A stretch of DNA of 64,000 nucleotides, taken from Mycobacterium sp. ITM-2016-00317. GTDB lineage: Bacteria > Actinomycetota > Actinomycetes > Mycobacteriales > Mycobacteriaceae. The stretch spans positions 3,658,001 through 3,722,000 of the forward strand of contig NZ_CP134399.1 in assembly GCF_002968295.1 (NCBI RefSeq). The letters are read 5' to 3'. Below the pieces are notes generated by a model. It was not told the origin of the DNA, made no database searches, and saw nothing but the letters and a program-made list of their open reading frames with translations. Below are positions 36,887 through 46,020 of this stretch, one piece after another; positions within the stretch are counted from its first letter, which is position 1, and each line of letters opens with the position of its first letter. The position numbers and the translations under genes are program-made.

Positions 36887-38101
36887 ATGCTTCGTTCCCA
36901 ACCCAAGGCCGTCTGGGCGGTCGCCTTCGCCTCCGTCGTCGCGTTCATGGGCATCGGGCTGGTCGACCCGATCCTCAAACCCATCGCCGACAACCTGGAC
37001 GCGACCCCGTCACAGGTGTCGCTGCTGTTCACCAGCTACATGGCCGTGATGGGCCTGGCCATGCTGGTCACCGGCGTGGTGTCCAGCCGGATCGGCCCGA
37101 AACGCACACTGCTGCTGGGGCTGGCCATCATCATCGCGGGCGCCGGACTGGCCGGCATGAGTGACAGCGTGATGGGCATCGTGGGCTGGCGCGCGCTGTG
37201 GGGCCTGGGCAACGCCCTGTTCATCGCGACCGCGCTGGCCACCATCGTCAAGTCCGCCCGCGGCTCGGTGGCGCAGGCGATCATCCTCTACGAAGCCGCG
37301 CTCGGCCTCGGGATCGCCGTCGGCCCACTGGTCGGCGGTCTGCTCGGGTCGATCTCGTGGCGTGGCCCGTTCTTCGGCGTCTCCGCGCTGATGGCGCTGG
37401 CGCTGGTGGTCACCACCTTCCTGCTGCCCGCCACGCCGCGCGCCGAACGCGCCACCACGCTGGCCGACCCGTTCCGCGCCCTGCGGCACCGCGGGCTGTT
37501 CGGCGTCGGGGTCACCGCGCTGCTGTACAACTTCGGGTTCTTCACACTGCTGGCCTTCACGCCGTTCCCGCTGGACATGAACGCCCACGAGATCGGCCTG
37601 ATCTTCTTCGGATGGGGTGTGGCCCTCGCGTTCACCTCGGTGGTCGTCGCGCCCCGGCTGCAACGCCGGTTCGGCACCGTGCCGGCGCTGCTGGTGAACC
37701 TGCTCGCGATGACCGCGACGCTGGCCGTGATGGCGATCGCCACCGACCACAAGGCCGTGCTGGCCGGCGGTGTGGTGGTGGCCGGACTGTGGATCGGCAT
37801 CAACAACACGCTGATCACCGAGACCGTGATGAAGGCGGCGCCAATCGAGCGCGGAGTCGCGTCGGCGGCCTACAGCTTCATGCGGTTCGGCGGGGCCGCG
37901 GTGGCGCCGTGGCTGGCCGGGGTGCTCGGGGAGCGGGTCAGCGTGCACCTGCCGTTCTGGGTGGGTGCCGCCGCGGTCCTACTGGCCGCCGTCGCGCTCG
38001 CCGCCACGCGCGGACACCTGACCCACATCGACGACGAGGAAACCGAACTCGACGCACTGACCGATCAGGCCGGCGCAGTCACCGTGGGCAGCGACAGCTG
38101 A
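36887..38101 (+). CDS. MFS family efflux transporter
   Basis: 404-aa twelve-helix major facilitator of the drug/metabolite exporter type. Features: FMGIGLVDPILKPIADNLDATPSQVSLLF, a DHA-type entry; then RIGPKRTLLLGL, the loop 2-3 motif; and GPLVGGLLGSISWRGPF, motif C of antiporters. The start ATG at 36887 gives MLRSQPKAVWAV; a further 12 upstream codons are in frame but lie in the promoter-like AT-rich gap. Downstream of MarR, which may repress it. Its stop abuts the VIT1-like gene on the other strand. Confidence 0.92.
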   Translation: MLRSQPKAVWAVAFASVVAFMGIGLVDPILKPIADNLDATPSQVSLLFTSYMAVMGLAMLVTGVVSSRIGPKRTLLLGLAIIIAGAGLAGMSDSVMGIVGWRALWGLGNALFIATALATIVKSARGSVAQAIILYEAALGLGIAVGPLVGGLLGSISWRGPFFGVSALMALALVVTTFLLPATPRAERATTLADPFRALRHRGLFGVGVTALLYNFGFFTLLAFTPFPLDMNAHEIGLIFFGWGVALAFTSVVVAPRLQRRFGTVPALLVNLLAMTATLAVMAIATDHKAVLAGGVVVAGLWIGINNTLITETVMKAAPIERGVASAAYSFMRFGGAAVAPWLAGVLGERVSVHLPFWVGAAAVLLAAVALAATRGHLTHIDDEETELDALTDQAGAVTVGSDS

Positions 38102-38833
38102 TCAGGTGACCGCGGCCCCGACCAGGTAGCCGACGAAGTAGGTCACCGCGATCGCGGCGCCGCCGAGCAGCAGCTGGCGAATCGCGGCCCACGCCACCGC
38201 CTTGCGGGTGAACCGCGCCGCGACACCGCCGACCAGCAGCAGTCCGACGCCGCCGCACGCCAGCCCGGCCCACAGCGAGGCGTATCCGAGCAGGTACGGG
38301 ATCAGCGGGATCACCGCGCCGATGGCGAACAGGAAGAACGACGAGAACGCCGCCACCCACGGCGACGGCTTCTCCCGCGGGTCCACCCCCAGCTCCTGGA
38401 CGAGATGGAAGTTCATCGCCTTGCTCTCGTCACGGTGGATCTCCTCGGAGGCCTTGGTCGCCGTATCCGGCGACATCCCCATGTCGGTGAGCATCGCCAC
38501 CAGTTCCGCTCGCTCGTCGTCGGGATGGCTGCGGAAGGACCGGCGTTCCACCCGCACCTCCGATTCGATCTGCTCGTTGGCCGTCGTCACCGACGTGTAC
38601 TCCCCCAGCGCCATCGAGAACGCACCGGCCAGCAAGCCGGCAACCCCGCTGATCACCACGGTGTGCGCGTCCGCACTCGCGGCCACGCCCGCGATCAGCG
38701 CGGTGTTGCTCACCAGACCGTCCATCGCGCCGAACGTGGCCGCCCGCAGCCAGCCCCCGGTCACGTCGGCGTGACGGTGATACGGCACGTGCGGCATGCC
38801 CGTCGGTGACAACGGCTCCCCGGATGGCTGCAT
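38102..38833 (-). CDS. VIT1/CCC1-family membrane metal transporter
   Basis: 243-aa protein of the VIT1/CCC1 (iron/manganese) transporter family. The N-terminal helix DGLVSNTALIAGVAA and GLLAGAFSMALGEYTSV are the two conserved membrane signatures. A cytosolic acidic metal-binding loop of about 80 residues (QIESEVRVERRSFRSHPDDERAEL) precedes three C-terminal helices. Bacterial members export or store Fe/Mn. The start could be ATG 38833 or the ATG at 38797. It converges on the MFS gene and is divergent from the acyl-CoA oxidase-like gene. Confidence 0.88.
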   Translation of the reverse strand: MQPSGEPLSPTGMPHVPYHRHADVTGGWLRAATFGAMDGLVSNTALIAGVAASADAHTVVISGVAGLLAGAFSMALGEYTSVTTANEQIESEVRVERRSFRSHPDDERAELVAMLTDMGMSPDTATKASEEIHRDESKAMNFHLVQELGVDPREKPSPWVAAFSSFFLFAIGAVIPLIPYLLGYASLWAGLACGGVGLLLVGGVAARFTRKAVAWAAIRQLLLGGAAIAVTYFVGYLVGAAVT

Positions 38834-38936
38834 GGGCTCGAGTGAACACCCGCCGCCGGTGGAAACACAGGTCAGGTTCCCCTTCGGTTTGCGACATCAC
38901 AGTTTGCGTGCAGTCTCTGCGGGCTACCGTCGAGGC

Positions 38937-40898
38937 ATGACCACCACTGCCGAGCACTTGCGCAACTCGCTGGACGGTCGCTTCCGGGACGTGAAGAACC
39001 GGGTGCGCCACGAGCTGAGCAACGAGATCTTCCGGCCGCACTACACGCCCAACACCGTCATCGCCCGCACCAAAGTGGCCGAGCAGATGAGGATCATGGC
39101 CGCCCGGGGCGCGGCCGAGGACGGCTTCAAGAAGGAGCACGGCGGCAACGGCGACGTCGGCGCCGCGGTCACCCAGATCGAGATGCTCGCGATGAGCGAC
39201 CTGTCGTTGATGGTCAAGGCCGGCGTGCAGTGGGGCCTGTTCGGCGGCGCCATCGAGAATCTCGGCACCGAGCGCCACCACCAGGCCTACGTCAAAAAGC
39301 TGATCAACCTCGAGGTGCTCGGCTGTTTCGCGATGACCGAGACCGGTCACGGCAGCGACGTGCAGTCCCTGGAGACCACAGCCACCTACGATCCGGCCAC
39401 CCAGGAGTTCGTCATCGACTCCCCCACACCGTCGGCCCGCAAGGACTACATCGGCGGTGCGGCCGAAACCGCGCGGGTGGCAGCTGTTTTCGCGCAGCTG
39501 ATCACCCCGGACGGCGTGACCCACGGCGTGCACTGCTTCGTGGTGCCGATCCGTGACGAGGACGGCAACGACCTGCCCGGCGTGACCACCTCGGACTGCC
39601 ACTACAAAGGCGGACTGCCCGGGGTCGACAACGGCCGCATCCAGTTCGACAACGTGCGGGTGCCCCGCGAGAACCTGCTCAACAAGTACGCCGACGTCGC
39701 ACCCGACGGGACGTACAGCTCCCCGATCGAGAACCCCAGCCGCCGGTTCTTCACGATGCTCGGCACTCTGATCCGCGGCCGGGTCACCGTCGGGGGCAGC
39801 GCCGGCGCCGCGGCACGCGTCGCACTCGACATCGCGACCCGGTATGCGTTGCAGCGCAGGCAGTTCTCCGACCCCGACGGAGGCGAGGTGCTGCTGATGG
39901 ACTATCTGGTGCACCAGCGCCGGCTGTTCCCGCTGATCGCCCGGTCGTATGCGCTGCAGTTCGCCCAGAACGAGCTGGTCGCCAAATGCCATGAGCTGCA
40001 GACTTCCGACGACCCCGACCCGGAAGAGCAGCGCGAGCTCGAGTCGCGCGCCGCGGGGCTGAAGGCCGCCAACACCTGGCACGCCACCCGGGCCATCCAG
40101 GAGGCGCGTGAAGCCTGCGGCGGCGCAGGCTATCTCGCCGAGAACCGGCTGATCGCGCTCAAGGCCGACACCGACGTCTTCACCACCTTCGAGGGCGACA
40201 ACCATGTGCTGTTCCAGCTCGTGGCCAAGGAACTGCTCACCGCCTACGCCGACGACATCAAAGGCATGAGCCCCGTGGAGTGGGTGCGCTTCGCCGCCAG
40301 TTTCGCCGGCGAACGGGTACTCAAACGCACTGCCGCGCAGACGATCATGCAGACCATCCTCGACACCCGCCAGGACAACGAGGAAGAGGGCAGCCTCTTC
40401 AACCGCGGCACCCAGGTGCAGATGTTCGAGGACCGCGAGGAGTACATGGTGGCCTCGGTGGCGCGGCGGCTACAGGGCAAGTCCAAGGAGATGAGCGCAT
40501 TCGAGGCGTTCAACTCGGTGCAGGACCACGTGCTGCACGTGGCCCATGCCCACATCGACCGCATCGTGCTCGAAGCCTTCGTCGCGGGCATCGACTCCTG
40601 TGAAGACCGGCAAGCCCGCGAGGTCCTCGGCCTGGTGTGCGACCTGTATGCGCTGTCGGTGATCGAGGAGGACAAGGCCTGGTTCGTCGAGCACCGGTTC
40701 CTGTCCACCGAACGCGCCAAGGCCGTCACCCGCGCCATCAACGACCGTTGCCGGCGACTGCGCCCGTACGCCGAGTTGCTCGTCGACGGGTTCGGCATCC
40801 CCGAACAGCTGCGCTACGCCGAGATGCTGCATCCCGAGCACATCCCCGACGCCGACGAGCACACCCCTCAAAACGCGACCAGCGCCGGGACCATCTAG
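38937..40898 (+). CDS. Acyl-CoA dehydrogenase/oxidase-like flavoprotein
   Basis: 653-aa enzyme, well above the about 390 aa of ordinary acyl-CoA dehydrogenases and close to peroxisomal-type acyl-CoA oxidases. Visible are the flavin-site stretch CFAMTETGHGSDVQSLETTA, the acyl-CoA dehydrogenase middle domain (YKGGLPGVDNGRIQFDNVRVPRENLLNKY), and the oxidase C-terminal helices with FTTFEGDNHVLFQLVAKELL. It catalyses alpha,beta-dehydrogenation of a long acyl-CoA, electrons going to ETF or oxygen; which one is unknown. Start ATG at 38937 with GAGG upstream; a longer frame crosses the VIT1 promoter. Confidence 0.9.
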   Translation: MTTTAEHLRNSLDGRFRDVKNRVRHELSNEIFRPHYTPNTVIARTKVAEQMRIMAARGAAEDGFKKEHGGNGDVGAAVTQIEMLAMSDLSLMVKAGVQWGLFGGAIENLGTERHHQAYVKKLINLEVLGCFAMTETGHGSDVQSLETTATYDPATQEFVIDSPTPSARKDYIGGAAETARVAAVFAQLITPDGVTHGVHCFVVPIRDEDGNDLPGVTTSDCHYKGGLPGVDNGRIQFDNVRVPRENLLNKYADVAPDGTYSSPIENPSRRFFTMLGTLIRGRVTVGGSAGAAARVALDIATRYALQRRQFSDPDGGEVLLMDYLVHQRRLFPLIARSYALQFAQNELVAKCHELQTSDDPDPEEQRELESRAAGLKAANTWHATRAIQEAREACGGAGYLAENRLIALKADTDVFTTFEGDNHVLFQLVAKELLTAYADDIKGMSPVEWVRFAASFAGERVLKRTAAQTIMQTILDTRQDNEEEGSLFNRGTQVQMFEDREEYMVASVARRLQGKSKEMSAFEAFNSVQDHVLHVAHAHIDRIVLEAFVAGIDSCEDRQAREVLGLVCDLYALSVIEEDKAWFVEHRFLSTERAKAVTRAINDRCRRLRPYAELLVDGFGIPEQLRYAEMLHPEHIPDADEHTPQNATSAGTI

Positions 40899-40908
40899 CT
40901 CCGGACGG

Positions 40909-41400
40909 TCACTGGTTCGGTATCGGGTCCAGAACCGTGAGCCTGCCCTCTTCGAGCGTGACCCGCGCCGTGCCGACACCGGTGGGGCAGCACGGCTCAT
41001 CCTGGCCCTGACGCCACTGGTACTGCACGACGGCGTCGTGCTCGCCCTGCGGGGTCACGGTGATATACGGCTTCGGGTCCATCGTCGGCGGGCCGACGGG
41101 CTCCGCGTCGTCGAAGAAGAACACCTGCTGCGGGCTGTCGTCCGCGTCGCCGGAGGACACCACGACCCAATGCAGCCGGCAGTCGGCGGCGCTGCCCCGA
41201 TCGGTCTCGCGCCAGGCGCCCGCAGGCAGCAGTGACAGCTCGGACTCGACAGCCTGCTCCGTCGGGCCCGGGCCGCAGTCGGCGGCCGCACTGGTCGGCG
41301 GCGGTGACGGTGGGCTCCAGCCGCATCCGGCGGCGACCGTGGCCGCGGCGGCCAGGACGGCCAGCGTCAGGTGTCTGCCCCGCGGGGGCGCAACTCGCAT
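40909..41400 (-). CDS. LppP/LprE-type lipoprotein
   Basis: 163-aa exported lipoprotein (Rv2330c type by position and pattern). The signal peptide ends in a lipobox-like TVAAGC, so Cys about residue 26 would be acylated and the protein anchored to the outside of the membrane. The mature part has a conserved W-x-V-V core and Cys pairs (ADCGPGP, ADCRLHWVVV, DEPCCPTGVG) suggesting disulfides. Start ATG at 41400; a longer upstream frame crosses other sequence and was rejected. Function unknown. Confidence 0.85.
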   Translation of the reverse strand: MRVAPPRGRHLTLAVLAAAATVAAGCGWSPPSPPPTSAAADCGPGPTEQAVESELSLLPAGAWRETDRGSAADCRLHWVVVSSGDADDSPQQVFFFDDAEPVGPPTMDPKPYITVTPQGEHDAVVQYQWRQGQDEPCCPTGVGTARVTLEEGRLTVLDPIPNQ

Positions 41401-41458
41401 GCGCCCCAGAATAGGCGGATGCGTCGACGCGGCGTCAAAGCGCTTCCCAGCGTTCGGC

Positions 41459-41701
41459 TTAACCGCAGCCGCCGCCCCACGGGGTGGCGCCGCACGGCGT
41501 CTCAGCGTGGATCTGCGGGCTGAACGACGCGGTCTCCATCGTCGTGGGGTCGGGGGCCGGCTCGACGGTCGCGCCTTCGCCTCCGTCGTGATACGTGCCG
41601 GCCTTGGGATAGGTGCCGGCCTGCGCGACGTCGACACCGACGGCGCCCACCAGGGCGGCCGCTCCGACCGCCGCGGCGGTGACCCGGAAAGTGATCGACA
41701 T
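41459..41701 (-). CDS. Small secreted protein with a Gly-Cys tail
   Basis: 80-aa protein from the ATG at 41701, preceded by GAGGGGG. A signal peptide (FRVTAAAVGAAALVGAVGVDVAQA, cleaved after about residue 28) leads to a short mature chain, TYPKAGTYHDGGEGATVEP, ending TPCGATPWGGGCG with two Cys. Family unrecognised. Located between the LppP-like gene and tRNA-Asn. Similar tiny secreted proteins are common in mycobacteria. Confidence 0.65.
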   Translation of the reverse strand: MSITFRVTAAAVGAAALVGAVGVDVAQAGTYPKAGTYHDGGEGATVEPAPDPTTMETASFSPQIHAETPCGATPWGGGCG

Positions 41702-41878
41702 GGCGTTCCCCCTCTGCTCGGAAGGACGCGAAACCCGTTGAGCGCCATTGCCTGCAGATCTTGCGTTGGTGGGGAAAGCGTATCCACGCCGGAGCGGCGC
41801 CCGCGAGGTGTGCCAGTGGTCTCCCACCAACCCCACAGCAGGCTGGCTGTCCCGCCCGCAATGGGCGGGAACTTCCTG

Positions 41879-41951
<73 letters not shown>

Positions 41952-42107
41952 TTGCCCTCCCGCGGTCTGCGCCGCGGGCCAGAGAGCACTCTAGCCTACG
42001 TCTGCGCGAAGGTGCCAATGTGTTCCCGGCACGGCGCGCGGGGCCCCCGGTGAGGCAGGATGGACACCGACACGTCACCTCACTTCAAGACCTCCGGGAG
42101 GAGCCCT

Positions 42108-42359
42108 GTGATCGGGTATGTCGCAGCTGCGGCCGTCGGCTACGTGATGGGAACCAAGGCCGGTAGGCAGCGTTTCGAGCAGATCTCCGGCACGTACCGC
42201 GCGCTCACGGGCAGCCCGGCGGCCAAGGCCGTCATCGATGCCGGACGACGCAAGATCGCCGAGCGGGTGTCCCCCGACCCGGCGCTGGTGAAGTTGACGC
42301 GCATCGACTCCGGCACCGAGGTTTTGGAGCCGGAGCAGATGGTGCGGAGAAACCCCTAG
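42108..42359 (+). CDS. Small YtxH-like membrane-anchored protein
   Basis: 83-aa protein from the GTG at 42108, chosen for the strong GGGAGGAG at 42096-42103; an ATG 48 bp upstream is in frame without such a site. One N-terminal hydrophobic segment with glycines (IGYVAAAAVGYVMGTKAGR) is followed by a charged helical tail, resembling YtxH/gas-vesicle-stress-type small proteins. Function unknown. Its stop overlaps the stop region of the next gene on the other strand by 4 bp. Confidence 0.75.
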   Translation: MIGYVAAAAVGYVMGTKAGRQRFEQISGTYRALTGSPAAKAVIDAGRRKIAERVSPDPALVKLTRIDSGTEVLEPEQMVRRNP

Positions 42360-42658
42360 CTTCCGCCGATGCCCTGGCTGATCGTGGTGCCGGGCAGCAG
42401 CGGTCCGGTGTAGAAGCCGAAGCCGTTCTCACCGAAGCCGAACTGCGGGGTGCCGATCGTGGCGCCGGTGCCGTTGGAGTAGGACAGGCAGTTGCCGTCT
42501 TCCTTGTTGCCGAACCAGGCGAGGCAGGCCGGGCCTGCCGTGGCCTGCGGGGCCTCCGCGGCGGCCAGCGACGCGTACATCGGAACGGCGACCGCGGCGG
42601 CGGCGATGGCCCCTGCGACCAACCGCATCTTGTTGCTCTGGATCTTGCCCACCATCAC
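42356..42658 (-). CDS. Small secreted mycobacterial protein
   Basis: 100-aa exported protein. The signal peptide MRLVAGAIAAAAVAVPMYASLAAAEA (within residues 11-36) is cleaved probably after AAA. The mature chain has one Cys pair (ACLAWFGNKEDGNCLSYSNG) and a Gly/Phe-rich tail PQFGFGENGFGFYTGP. Members of this small family occur only in mycobacteria as far as can be recalled; function unknown. It starts 54 bp after dnaG on the same strand. Confidence 0.75.
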   Translation of the reverse strand: MMVGKIQSNKMRLVAGAIAAAAVAVPMYASLAAAEAPQATAGPACLAWFGNKEDGNCLSYSNGTGATIGTPQFGFGENGFGFYTGPLLPGTTISQGIGGS

Positions 42659-42712
42659 AGCTCGCCTTCTCCCCGACGTTCGATAATGCCCACCCTAACC
42701 CCCCTATCGGCT

Positions 42713-44662
42713 TCACGCAGTGAGGTCGTTACCGCTGGCCTGTTCCAACAGACTGCGGCGATACGCCTCCATCGCGACCAGGTCGCCGAACAGGGCGTGG
42801 TATTCGTCACTGTGCTCCACCGGTGACATCCGCTGCAGCTTGGATTTGACCTCGGCGATCTGCCTGCCGATCCAGACCTCCTGCAGCCGGGCCAGCACGC
42901 CACCGATGTAGCGCGGCAACCGCTCGTCGTCGGCGTTGATCGCCTCCACACCCAGCTCGTTGACCAGATTCGCGGCCTCCGGGGCGGCCAGCTGGTCGCG
43001 GACCATCTCGATCCACTGCGCTCCCGTGGCACCCGAGGCGGTGCCGCCTGCGGCTTCGATGGCCGCGCGCACCGCGACATAGCCGGGGTGGGTGAAACTC
43101 TCGGCGGCCAGGGAGTCGAACACCGGCCCGGCCAGCGCCGGATACTGCAGCGCGGATTTGAGGGCCTCTCGTTGCGGCCACAACGTCGGATCGGCGGGGT
43201 CGGGGCGCAGCATCCGGGGCTCGCCGGAACCGCTCGCCGCGGGCGCCGGCGTCTGCTCCCGGGCGGCGGCGCGCCTGCGGGAGCGCTCGGGCATTCCCCG
43301 CCGGGCCGCCTCCTCGCGCACCCGGTTCAGCACCTGGCCCTCGTCCCGCCAGCCCGTCCAGCCGGCCAACCTGCGCGCGTATTCGTCGCGCAGCGCGTAA
43401 TCGCGGATCCTGGCCACCAGCGGCACGCACTGCCGCAGCGCGTCGACCTGGGCCTGCGGATCGTTGTCCAGGACGTCCCCGCTGGGGATCAGGCTGCGGA
43501 CCGCGAACTCGAACATCGGGATGCGGCGCGCGACGAGATCGCGCAGCGCACCGTCGCCGGACTTCAGCCGCAGGTCACACGGGTCCATCCCGTCGGCGGC
43601 CACCGCGACGAACGACTTGCCCGCCACCTGCTGGTCTCCGTCGAACGCCTTCAGCGCGGCGGCCTGCCCGGCGGCGTCGCCGTCGAACACGAAGATCAGC
43701 TCGCCGCGGTACCAGTTGTCGTCCATCATCAGCCGGCGCAGCAGCGCCAGGTGGCTGTCGCCGAACGCGGTGCCGCACGACGCCACGGCCGTGGTCTCGC
43801 CGGCCAGGTGCATGGCCATCACGTCGGTGTAGCCCTCGACCACGACGGCGCGGTGCGCCTTGGCGATGTCCCGCCTGGCCAGGTCGAGGCCGAACAGCAC
43901 CGAGGACTTCTTGTAGAGCACGGTCTCGGGGGTGTTGACGTACTTGGCTTCCATCTGGTCGTCGTCGAAGATCCGGCGCGCCCCGAACCCGATGACCTCG
44001 CCGCCGCTGGCCCGGATCGGCCACAGCAACCGGCGGTGGAAGCGGTCCATCGGGCCGCGCCGGCCTTCCCGCGACAGGCCCGCGGCCTCCAGCTCCTTGA
44101 ACTCGAAGCCCTTGCGCAGCAGATGTTTGGTCAGGGTCTCCCAGCCGGACGGGGCGAACCCGCAGCCGAACCGGGCGGCCGCGGCGGCATCGAAGTTGCG
44201 TTCGAGCAGGTACTGACGCGCCGGTGCGGCCTCGTCGCTCTGCAGCTGTTCGGCGTAGAACTCCTGCGCGGCGGCGTTGGCGGCCAGCAGCCTGCTGCGA
44301 CTGCCGCGGTCGCGCTGGACGTTGGTGGTGGACCCGCCGGTGTAGGTGACGGTGTAGCCGACGCGGTCGGCGAGCAGCTCGACGGCCTCGACGAAGCTGA
44401 CGTGCTCGATCTTCTGCAGGAACGCGTAGACGTCGCCGCCCTCACCGCAACCGAAGCAGTGGAAGTGGCCGTGGTTGGGCCGCACGTGGAACGACGGGGA
44501 CTTCTCGTCGTGGAACGGGCACAGCCCCTTCATGGAATCCGCGCCCGCGCGCCGCAGCTGCACGTAGTCGCCGACGACGTCCTCGATGTTGACGCGTTCG
44601 CGGATGGCGGCGATGTCCCGATCGGGGATCCTGCCCCGCCCTCGAGTCGCTTCAGCCGCCAC
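42713..44662 (-). CDS. dnaG: DNA primase
   Basis: Makes RNA primers at the replication fork. 649 aa, close to M. tuberculosis DnaG (about 639). N-terminal CHC2 zinc ribbon with ligands C48, H51, C69, C72 (CPFHDEKSPSFHV...HFHCFGCGEGGD). Central Toprim catalytic core: VVVEGYTDVMAMHLAGE (Glu) and LIFVFDGDAAGQAA (Asp-x-Asp). C-terminal DnaB-binding helical domain follows a Pro/Ala-rich linker near residue 470. It starts 4 bp after dgt, an operon conserved in mycobacteria. Confidence 0.97.
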   Translation of the reverse strand: MAAEATRGRGRIPDRDIAAIRERVNIEDVVGDYVQLRRAGADSMKGLCPFHDEKSPSFHVRPNHGHFHCFGCGEGGDVYAFLQKIEHVSFVEAVELLADRVGYTVTYTGGSTTNVQRDRGSRSRLLAANAAAQEFYAEQLQSDEAAPARQYLLERNFDAAAAARFGCGFAPSGWETLTKHLLRKGFEFKELEAAGLSREGRRGPMDRFHRRLLWPIRASGGEVIGFGARRIFDDDQMEAKYVNTPETVLYKKSSVLFGLDLARRDIAKAHRAVVVEGYTDVMAMHLAGETTAVASCGTAFGDSHLALLRRLMMDDNWYRGELIFVFDGDAAGQAAALKAFDGDQQVAGKSFVAVAADGMDPCDLRLKSGDGALRDLVARRIPMFEFAVRSLIPSGDVLDNDPQAQVDALRQCVPLVARIRDYALRDEYARRLAGWTGWRDEGQVLNRVREEAARRGMPERSRRRAAAREQTPAPAASGSGEPRMLRPDPADPTLWPQREALKSALQYPALAGPVFDSLAAESFTHPGYVAVRAAIEAAGGTASGATGAQWIEMVRDQLAAPEAANLVNELGVEAINADDERLPRYIGGVLARLQEVWIGRQIAEVKSKLQRMSPVEHSDEYHALFGDLVAMEAYRRSLLEQASGNDLTA

Positions 44663-44666
44663 GCGG

Positions 44667-45947
44667 TCAGTCTAGAGGCCGGGGCGACCGCGCCTCGTGC
44701 ACTCGTTCCAAGCGGCCCTCGGTGTAGGAGGCGATCTGGTCGACGACCACCCGCAGACGCGCGCCGTCGTCGGGGGCGGCGGCGAAATCCGCCGCGAACT
44801 GCGGGTCCAGGCTGCCGGGCGCCTGCCCCCACAGGGCCAGCGCGACCTCCTGGACGCGGTTGCGCTGGTCGGCCTGGATCTGCAGGTGCCGGTGATCGGA
44901 CATGATGAACTGCAGCGCGAGGGTCTTGAGCAGCGCCACCTCGGAGCGCACCAGGCTGGGCACCGCCAGTTCGGCGTCGAAACGGCACAACGGCCCGGGC
45001 CCGGCGACGTCCCGGGTCGCGGAGACCGCGGCGTTGGCGAACCTGCCGACCAGCTCGCTGGTCAGCGCCTTGAGAGCCACCGACGCCGCCAGGGTGCCGT
45101 CGAACTTGCCCACCGCCGCCACCACCGGCACCTGAGAGAGCCGCTCGGCAGCCGCCAGCAGATCGTCGGGCGTCAGCGACGGGAACGACTTCGCGCCCAC
45201 GTGGGCCAGCGACGCGGCGGCGTCGGCGTCGGCCAGCACCCGCAGGTCGATGCGGCCGGAGATGACGCCATCCTCGACGTCGTGCACCGAATACGCGACG
45301 TCGTCGGCCCAGTCCATCACCTGCGCCTCCAGGCAGGGCCGCTCGGCGGGCGCGCCGTCGCGCACCCACTGCGCCGCGGCCATGTCGTCGCCGTAGAACC
45401 CGAACTTGCGCCGGCCCTCCTGCCGCGGCCACGGATACTTCTGGACCGCGTCCAGCGACGCCCTGGTCAGGTTCAGCCCGGCGCTGCGCCCCTGCGCGTC
45501 AAGCACTTTGGGTTCGAGGCGGGTCAGGATACGGAAGTTCTGCGCGTTGCCCTCGAACCCGCCGAACGGCTTGACGATCTCGTCGAGCGCGCGTTCCCCG
45601 TTGTGCCCGTAGGGCGGGTGGCCGATGTCGTGGGCCAGGCCTGCGAGGTCGACCAGGTCGGGGTCGCAGCCGAGGCTGACCGCCATCCCGCGGCCGATCT
45701 GGGCCACCTCCAGCGAATGCGTCAGCCTGGTGCGCGGCGTCTCGCCGTCCCGGGGGCCGACGACCTGGGTCTTGTCGGCCAGCCGTCGCAGCGCCGCGCA
45801 GTGCAGCACGCGGGCGCGGTCCCGGGCGAAGTCGGTGCGGGTCTCGTTGCCCGTGCCCGGCAACGCGGCACCCTTGGGCGGTTCGACCACCAGGCGCTGA
45901 CGGTCGAACTCGCTGTAGGGATCACGCGACGTGAGATCAATGGACAC
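44667..45947 (-). CDS. dgt: Deoxyguanosinetriphosphate triphosphohydrolase-like HD enzyme
   Basis: HD-domain dNTPase that hydrolyses dNTPs to deoxynucleoside and tripolyphosphate, 426 aa. The metal-site motifs are [13 protein letters not shown] (first His), [15 protein letters not shown] (HD) and the later [16 protein letters not shown]. The GTG at 45947 ([18 protein letters not shown]) gives the usual family N-terminus; the longer open frame upstream is antisense to the TPM gene promoter. Upstream of dnaG with 4 bp between, linking dNTP-pool control and priming. Confidence 0.93.
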   Translation of the reverse strand: MSIDLTSRDPYSEFDRQRLVVEPPKGAALPGTGNETRTDFARDRARVLHCAALRRLADKTQVVGPRDGETPRTRLTHSLEVAQIGRGMAVSLGCDPDLVDLAGLAHDIGHPPYGHNGERALDEIVKPFGGFEGNAQNFRILTRLEPKVLDAQGRSAGLNLTRASLDAVQKYPWPRQEGRRKFGFYGDDMAAAQWVRDGAPAERPCLEAQVMDWADDVAYSVHDVEDGVISGRIDLRVLADADAAASLAHVGAKSFPSLTPDDLLAAAERLSQVPVVAAVGKFDGTLAASVALKALTSELVGRFANAAVSATRDVAGPGPLCRFDAELAVPSLVRSEVALLKTLALQFIMSDHRHLQIQADQRNRVQEVALALWGQAPGSLDPQFAADFAAAPDDGARLRVVVDQIASYTEGRLERVHEARSPRPLD

Positions 45948-46020
45948 CGACGCACAGTCTGCCAGGGGTGATCGCCCTGTCAGCACAGCCGTGCGGGCGT
46001 GCCGCACTACATTGGCGGAC